The notes beneath the pieces are model-generated. The model searched no databases. It was not told where the DNA came from and saw only the letters and a program-made list of their open reading frames with translations. Below are positions 57,382 through 64,000 of a stretch of 64,000 nt of DNA, piece by piece; positions within the stretch are counted from its first letter, which is position 1, and the number at the start of each line of letters is the position of its first letter. A program made the position numbers and the translations under genes. Source of the DNA: Puccinia triticina (Eukaryota; Basidiomycota; Pucciniomycetes; Pucciniales; Pucciniaceae); contig NC_070558.1 of the NCBI RefSeq assembly GCF_026914185.1, positions 5,332,001 to 5,396,000 of the forward strand. Reading direction: 5' to 3'.

Positions 57382-58483
57382 AAGAAAAAAGGACTCCACA
57401 AAAGGAGCGTGGCTCCATCCATCAGGAAAATCTTACCTTCGAAGTATATCATCATAACAGTCTTACACCATCGTCAGAAACCAGATATCATCATCATTAT
57501 CATCATTACCCAGGAAAACATGCAGACACCACTGCATCGCCGAGGCTTTTTTTTTTGGACGTGGGTGTATGATGCATGTTTCAGCACGGGCCTCCATGCA
57601 TCCACACCCATCTCCTTTTTTTCCTTGTAGCGTTTTCCTAGGTTTTCCTGTTTCTTTCTGCTCTCATCACTTCGCCCTGCTTCCAAAAAAAAATTAAACG
57701 TATACACACACAAAAAAAATACAGAAAATATTTGCATGGTAGTTTTTTTTGCTCTTTCTTTCGTCTGTTGGGGACTATATCACATGAAACTTGTATTTAT
57801 CTGGAGACTTTTGGCAGCGGAGGCCCGAGGATGGTCGCGTAATGATTCCAAGTGATTCTCTATTCCCTTGGTTACAACCATTAGCGGTCTTGGATCTTGT
57901 GTCGGTGTCTGGGTCGACCTACAAGGCTGAAGGGCAAGAAACACGCAAGAAAACCATCCCGTGATGGTTGACCCCCGAACGCAAGCAGGATCTGTGAGGG
58001 CTCAGTCAGCAACCAATAATAACCACACCAGTGCACCAGCAACACCACCGCCACCACCAAGCATCATAGAATTCTTTCGAGTACGCTTTTTCCGCAACCC
58101 ATGAACAGACGTCATGGTGTGCACTCTTATGGACCGAGCTGGTTGATAATCCATAGCTTGAACAGAGGTGACGTCGGGGCCCCCAAACCGCTCAGGGGAT
58201 GATGGATTGTCGGTTGATGAGGGGGAGCACTCGCCGTCGTACACACGCGATCGATCATCACCCAGCGCGGTCTACGGAGACTGCAATCTAAGCTGCACAC
58301 TCTTGGCACCCCTTATCTCGATAAAAGTTCGTGCCAGCTTTGCATGCTCGAAATAGGTTCGGCGTTCTTGATTCTGATCTGCAATCACGAGGCTTGTAGA
58401 TAAAGGTCGCTCCCGCCTGTCTGATTGTCAATGACACGCTTGATATACAGGGCCCCGCGGGATAGAGCCCATTGAGTTCCCTT
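57382..58483. other. Intergenic between the SNF2 gene and tRNA-Val
   Basis: The first ~350 bp is the presumptive 3' UTR with many T and A runs. The rest shows no gene. 58385-58480 is the 5' flank of tRNA-Val copy 2 and is duplicated in inverse orientation at 59030-59117. Confidence 0.5.
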
Positions 58484-58569
58484 GGCACTGTAGCTCAGTT
58501 GGTAGAGCACATGCTTAACATCTTGATTGTGTACGCATGTTGTCGTCGGTTCGAGCCCGGCCAGAGTCA
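58484..58569 (+). tRNA. tRNA-Val(AAC), copy 2, intron-containing
   Basis: Same exons as the copy at 42402, with a 13-nt insert (TCTTGATTGTGTA) one base after the AAC anticodon. Box A and box B are intact. The terminator T7 is at 58572-58578. The upstream CTTG and ~100 bp of 5' flank are shared with copy 3. Confidence 0.87.
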
Positions 58570-58939
58570 TCTTTTTTTGCTCCGCCCGGGAAGGTGCAAG
58601 AAGTAACCGAACCCGACGCGGTAGCATCGTGTGAGGGTCTGCACTTTTTGCGTGTCAATCAATCAGTACCTCAGGACAGCGAATTGAGGGCTGCACGAAA
58701 GCACACGGTACGCTTTCCAAAGCGATGTCGCCAACGGAGGAGCCAAAACGGAGGGGCAGAGACGCTGGGGACGGTGACCGAGCGGCCGACGAGCTCGAGC
58801 GATTCGGATTCCGGAAGCTTTCCGCCGCCAACCCTTCTCCGTCTTCCTCCTTCCCCACTACCCTCTCCATCGTCGACCTTGCCAGCCTCAGACTACTTCC
58901 CGGTTACATCTGACACATTCCCGGGCGGGGCAAAAAATC
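58570..58939. other. Spacer between inverted tRNA-Val genes with a small GC-rich ORF
   Basis: An ATG at 58725 opens 62 codons (MSPTEEPKRRGRDAG, then Ser/Pro-rich, ending LRLLPGYI). Codon composition resembles the GC-rich host genes, so this may be a first exon or a captured gene fragment. No family is recognised. Confidence 0.3.
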
Positions 58940-59025
58940 TGACTCTGGCCGGGCTCGAACCGACGACAACATGCGGACACAATCAAGATGTTAAGCATGT
59001 GCTCTACCAACTGAGCTACAGTGCC
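58940..59025 (-). tRNA. tRNA-Val(AAC), copy 3, intron-containing, inverted
   Basis: The reverse complement carries the same exons, AAC anticodon and a 13-nt insert differing from copy 2 at one base (final C). A terminator of six T lies on the minus strand (58932-58937). Convergent with copy 2: the two genes point toward each other across 370 bp. Confidence 0.87.
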
Positions 59026-59284
59026 AAGCGAAATCGATGGAATCGGCGCTGCGGCGTCGTATATATCAAGCGTGTCATGAAGATTCACAACGGGAGCAAC
59101 CTTTATCTACAAGCCTGTCCAGAACTCCAAAACTATTTTGGCCATACAAAGCGGGCATGCAGTTATTCTCAAGACAAGGGGAGCCAATAGTGGATATGTA
59201 GCACCTTGGTTTGCAGTACAAACTTATGATGACTGGTCAGCCGGTCATCAAAGAGGATACAACCTCTCAAGCCTAGCAAGTCTG

Positions 59285-59405
59285 GTTACCTGTGCCTGGC
59301 ACCCGTGTACCTCCCATGGCGGGTGCCAAGTGCAGGTGCGGGTGTGAGGAATTTGTGAAAAAACAGGGGGGTACCTGCACCCAGGTGCCATATGCCATCT
59401 CTAAT
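59285..59405. repeat. Degenerate hAT-type terminus
   Basis: GGTACCTGC/GGGTGCC motifs end in GCCATCTCTA at about 59404, like the right ends of the hAT elements. One GGTCAT palindrome precedes it at 59225-59265. No left end or duplication was found. Confidence 0.45.
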
Positions 59406-62400
59406 GGTTATGTTCTAAAGGAATTCTCACAAATTTCTCTGAACGCCAACCAATGGTCGGCGTACCAAAAGCTAGCCAGCTAAGGCTGGGGTATAGAGTA
59501 TGAGGGACCTCCACACCAAGGATGGCCCCCCAGATCATTCACCAAACAAGCCCAACTACATTTCTGTGTCAACATATACACCAATTGGGGCTATCCAACT
59601 GATACCCATTTCATTTTTCTTTTTCTTTGACTTCCTGAGCTACTCAACCCACTCCAGCCCGCAAGGCTCTTTTCCTTTTCTCTCCATCTGTCCTAGATAG
59701 GACCTTAGCTCTTTGAGTCCCTTGGAATCCAGTCGTATTTGCTCAACCAGCCCCTCCCAAAGGAGGTGTGGCTTTTCTTCTTGTTGTGAGAAAAACGGTT
59801 GGGTAGTGTGCAGAAATGACCACTTCCAGCTACTTCAAGAATATATTTGTCTGGGCTGATTGATTATCAATTTCTTGGCTCTGCACTACTACTTTCTGCT
59901 AGCCTTCAGCGCTCTGCAATGAGCCTGATCTATAGCGTAATAATCCGCCAGTGCTCAAGCTCCGCACTCCACAAGCACAAGTACGCAATATCAATCAAAC
60001 AAGTAAGCAATATAAGGGTCACTTAAAACTCTTCTAATACTGTATTCCGTCCGTAAGCTGTAAGTATAATAATGGGTAGTAAGTAAGATGATGAAAAAAA
60101 GGGAAGAGAAACCGTGCGCCTCTGTTCCCACCTGATCCTGAAATTTAATACTTTCCCACACTATTCCGTCATCTCTGCCTGATTCCCGCACGTCACCCCG
60201 CGCGCCGCGAGGTTCCACAAGAGGAATCACAGAAACCCCATCCAGCCACGTATATCTCTTAGCTCTCACTTCCCCCTCCTAGCCGGTAGAGATCACCGCA
60301 ACCATATCTCTCCCGGCCAGGTAAGCCGTCTTCTTCCTTTTCCTTTTCCTCTATTTGTCTCTTTCTCCCTCCAGCTTGTTCATGTACTTACAGAGAGATC
60401 ACCGCGACCATATCTCTCCCGGCTAGATTGTCCCCCATCTGCAATATGCAGCCCCGTGAACTAGATCTTGTCTCGAGGTCCCCCCCCCTCTGTGACCCAC
60501 TCAACGGACAGTGAAGGACTCCCAACTGGAGTCCTTACACTGCTCCTCTCCAACACTTGACCTCCCACATCCTCTGCCTAGCCCCCGCCAGTTGGTATCT
60601 CACCAGCACTTCTGCCCTGGCTCACCCTCTGGTGCGCCTCTGCTATTAGTCCCTGTGTTTGGTCAGCAGCAGTCCAGCCCTATCCGTCCTCTCCGGTCCG
60701 CCACCTGATCCAAATCCCACGGTCTGCAATATTCATAACATTTAATCCATGCACATGCGACTTTCCATAAGCTTTTCCTATTGTGCTTTCCTGACATCAT
60801 CCTCAGTGCTTATGCCGCTGAATGCACTCTGAGATCAGCTGTTTGTGCATTCCACCTGCGCTATTGCCAAGTGCAAATTCTACCACACTTGCCAATATAA
60901 ATCACCACATTGTGCTGTGTACAAGTTGAGCTCCGACTCAGCTGTTGTGACAGCTGTGAAAAGCTGTAAACCTTGATCATATCCAAGGTTTAGGTTCAGT
61001 GCGCGGCCACTCTAGAGACCCGCCCTGACATCACCATTCAGCAAAAGGGTTTTACAACCACTTTTGAGTCTTACACCACTTTTTGCCTAGAATAGTGGTA
61101 AAAGCGCAGAGAACCTCTGCTCCTTTGTGTGCTACACAGTCCAAATTTTAACCTGGAGCAACCACAAGTTGCGTAGAAGTGAAACAATTCACCACTTTTC
61201 AGCACTCAGCACTCTTGTCAGCTAATATTCACCACTTTTCAGCGCTCAGTGCTATTGTCAGCAAGGTTGACCGCTTTTCAGCAATTTTCTGCTGCAGGCC
61301 CCTGGAACAGCACACTGAAACATTGATTTTTTCCCCCTCAGATCAATCATCAAAACGTCCAGTGGCTCACCCGCTGCTAAAAGCTTAGCAAAGTGGGGCA
61401 AAAAATGCTGCGCTTTTGCTACACTTCTTGCTGTGTGCAGCAAAGCTGTTGCGGTGTTGCTAGGATCCAGAACCTCAGACCCAGACTTCCTCTCCACAGA
61501 CCAGACTGATGGGTGCGTTGGAAGTGAAAGGAGGGACCCCAGCTACAGATCTTCTCAATGTTTTACTCCCATGAGGTTTGAGTTTATGAAAAAATGGACA
61601 GCCATTTGGCCCCCTTAATTGGTGTATAAAACAAGGGCACTCAGGAAATATGCATGGTGGTCTGCTCAAGATGGCCCTGGATTTTCCAAGCTGCCCTGGT
61701 TTGGTTTTTTATCCAGTATTATTTGTTGATTTCCATGCTCAAGGATTTCCTCTATAATAGCAACAACTGTGGATGTCAAGTGATTGTTAGTTTTTGGAAG
61801 GTATTGAGTTTCTGTAAGAAGGCACCAGCTCATTGCTACATCTGTCACTAAATGGATTGGAGTGGCATTCTACTCAAGAAATGTTAAAATAGTACTAAAT
61901 AATTGGAATACAGACAAGAAAAAAGATTCAACAAGAAAGGGGAAGGAGAAAAACTCCACAAGAAAGTGAAGACTCAAGAGCAAGTAGTTTCCAAGGTATT
62001 AATTTAGTCTATGATTTTTTTCCAATCCATGCAATGCACTGCAGAAATTAAGTGCTAGGAGAAGATTGTCTGAGCAGTTTTTGGAAAGACATTGTTCAAT
62101 GAGATCTGCAATTTGCTGGGTCCAGGCTGTTGAACTTGTTTGAAAAAATCTGTCCAACAACTGCTTGGACAATCTTGTCCCATTGGATAGCTGCTGCCAT
62201 AGCATCTTCACACTTCTGTTTACCTACCACTGGTGCCCAGGTACCCACCTGCGGGTGCATGTGCCTAAAATATGATTTTTTGGGCAGGACACACCCACAC
62301 CCGCTGCAGGTACCCAGGGAATGGTCATCTCTACAATATGTGTTATCAAATTTATTATCATCAATACCTGTCTTGGATTGGATTGGTTGAAGTGTTGGTC

Positions 62401-63168
62401 AGAGAGATACAATGGCCATTACACAGGAGTATCTTGCATGTCAACTGCTTGCAGACTCAGTGGTGTGAGTTGTTCTTGCAGTGAATTTAAAATCAGACTT
62501 GTCTCTAGACTCCACTGATTATAAGAAAAAATAATAAAGTACTCCACACTGCATACATTTGTATGAAGAACAGTAATGAGTTCCTATGCCCAACTCTGCC
62601 CTCAAAAGAACTGCTACAAAATCTGAAAGGAATGACCAAAGGCACCACAGCCATGGCAGAAACAAGAAGTAAATGTAAAACCAGTCAAGGTTAAACAAAA
62701 ACAAGAAAATCCACCCCCCCCCCCCCCACACACACACAAATACTATAATATTTACTACATTAAGCCAAAGAAATTAGCCCTCCAGGATTAATATTAAACA
62801 ATTCATTAATATATCACCAGTATTCATGCCTGTGCTAAAGAAGGCCTTATTAAGGCAATTATTTGGCTGTTGATATATGGGTACCAAGACTGGATTTTTT
62901 TGAAGTATCTGACTATGTTTTGTTTGGCTTGGCTCCTCCAGCATGTTTGAAAGTGTTTCTGGACCAATCCTGTTTTTCTTGAGTACTGGTTTCTTCAGCC
63001 AGTGTTCCACTCAAATCTTGAATTGTGTAATGCTAGTGTCTAGGCACCTTTGGGCTTGCAATGTATTCCTCTTCATATTCATTTTTTACCAAACCAATAT
63101 ATTGCATGAATACAAATCAACCATCCATTCACCAGTATCTTAATGGCACAATGACTAGTAAAATTCAA
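59406..63168. other. Repeat-rich region without a supported gene
   Basis: 59903-60730 is dispersed repeat copy B. 60410 repeats AGAGATCACCGCGACCATATCTCTCCCGGC of 60285. 61190-61290 has short TTTTCAGC(A/G)CTCAG repeats. 62215-62336 holds GGTACCC motifs ending in CATCTCTA, another degenerate hAT end. C runs occur at 60480-60488 and 62714-62727. All open frames are short and without motifs. Confidence 0.45.
59903..60730 (+). repeat. Dispersed repeat copy B (pairs with 8040-8620)
   Basis: CTTCAGCGCTCTGCAATGAGC at the start, then an AT-rich block with GTAAGTAAG steps, then a C-rich block (CTCTCCAACACTTGACC, CTGCCTAGCCCC), the same order as copy A. The class is unknown. Confidence 0.4.
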
Positions 63169-63556
63169 GTCCCCGCTTGGCACCAATATAATTATAGGTG
63201 ATATAATCACTGATTAATTCAATAAAAAATAGAAAATTCAACATAAAGCCTCCAAATTTTTTTTGTAGGCAGCCTACAGTGCTGGCCTCTTCAAATTTGA
63301 AATCAGATTCAACTGATTCAGCCATCTTCAGCACCATAATACAACCATTATATCACTTTTGAGCAATATGAAGCAATATGATGGTATTATGTTGCTGAAG
63401 ATGGCTGGATAAGTTAATTCTGGGCTCACAGTTGAAGAGAACAGCACTGTAGGTTACCTACAAAAAAAATTGGAGGCTTTATGTTGAAATTTGTATTTTT
63501 TATTGAATTAACCAATGATTATATCACCTATATTTATATCAGTGCCAAACGGGGCC
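63169..63556. mobile_element. 388-bp foldback MITE, PIF/Harbinger-like
   Basis: Very long inverted repeat: the first ~170 bp (GTCCCCGCTTGGCACCAATATAA, then GGTGATATAATCA, TTAATTCAATAAAAAATA, ACATAAAGCCTCCAA) pairs with the last ~170 bp. The terminus GGCCCCGTTTGGCAC matches the family at 50973. The flanks are CAA and TAA. Confidence 0.85.
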
Positions 63557-63559
63557 TAA

Positions 63560-63813
63560 CACTGCAAAAATAACTTGGTCAACTGCTCGCAGTTGACATG
63601 CAGGATACTCAAGCCAAGCTGTCATTGTAACTCCACATGAATGCAGAAGTGCCTTTGTTGGCACAGTCACTGTGCAAGGTGCACAGTGCACAGTGACTGT
63701 GCATTGAAGCTTGGGTTGAGCCAAACCTTGAGTAAGGCTGGTGTAACACCACAAGCTTCCTCAGAGTTGCCACATGTCAACTTCTCACAGTTGACACAGT
63801 TTTTTTTGCAGTG
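63560..63813. mobile_element. CACTG MITE, 254 bp, TSD TAA
   Basis: CACTGCAAAAA and TTTTTTGCAGTG are TIRs; TAA lies at 63557-63559 and 63814-63816. Inner inverted segments include CAACTG...CAGTTGACATG and a GCACAGTGCACAGTGAC palindrome. It directly abuts the previous MITE, sharing TAA. Confidence 0.88.
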
Positions 63814-64000
63814 TAACTGACCTTGTTCCTTGGACTTGGTTGTTGATGTTGTTTCATAGCCATTATTTCCTGGTGTTGGAAGAGCTTGACATTGGTGAAA
63901 TGCTCAAGAATTGATCCAAAGTCTCACCATCCATGTTCAAATCTGTATGGAGACAGAAATGAGATTTTTTGGGCGCAGGATTGTCTGCCTTACATATTTT
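63814..64000. other. Window end, nothing recognised
   Basis: 187 bp of AT-rich sequence with no gene signal. Confidence 0.5.

Noticed and set aside
62215..62336. Complete hAT element
   Set aside because: Only a right-type end and GGTACCC motifs are visible; no TIR partner or 8-bp duplication.

Overview
The window looks like a TE-rich basidiomycete nuclear genome, most probably a rust fungus (Pucciniales, Puccinia-like). GC-rich genes are cut by many short GT-AG introns. They sit as islands in AT-rich DNA full of hAT elements with GGTACCCGC-rich ends, foldback MITEs and palindromic satellites. The genus is an inference; no diagnostic marker such as rDNA or mitochondrial DNA is present.

Layout. 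1-4095 is satellite DNA: GATGACCGG-type palindromes, a ~43-bp GGATCC-centred palindromic array, and ~44 copies of a 29-bp unit. A dead hAT element (4104-6629) has inserted into the edge of the 29-bp array and itself carries a MITE in an intron. 6638-12450 holds decayed transposon pieces and a possible solo LTR. A second hAT (13580-20589) contains a young copia-type retrotransposon (17044-20510) that lacks gag. An MFS transporter gene follows (21260-23397). 24.9-31.5 kb is AT-rich and repetitive. 31573-34839 is an AT-rich multi-exon gene that I do not recognise. 37253-40579 is a divergent pair: a LAMTOR2-like roadblock protein and the checkpoint kinase Chk1. 41005-42398 is a long-TIR element packed with palindromes and inserted directly in front of a tRNA-Val gene. 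Next comes a small cysteine-containing, possibly secreted protein (42985-43523). 44.2-51.2 kb is a cluster of non-autonomous DNA elements. 51975-57381 encodes a 1262-residue SNF2/RING translocase with SUMO-interacting motifs (Uls1/Rrp2-like). Two more tRNA-Val genes stand head-out in an inverted duplication (58484-59025). The rest, to 64000, is repeats and MITEs.

Function. The recognisable host genes are housekeeping or stress genes: DNA damage checkpoint (Chk1), SUMO-targeted chromatin remodelling (Uls1-like), TORC1 scaffold (LAMTOR2-like), membrane export (MFS) and tRNA-Val. They do not form a cluster. The most unusual content is the palindromic satellites carried inside different TIR elements, the nested and dateable insertions, and the unknown 31.6-34.8 kb gene. 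Gene models were spliced by hand, with phase checked at every junction; one Chk1 junction stays ambiguous.
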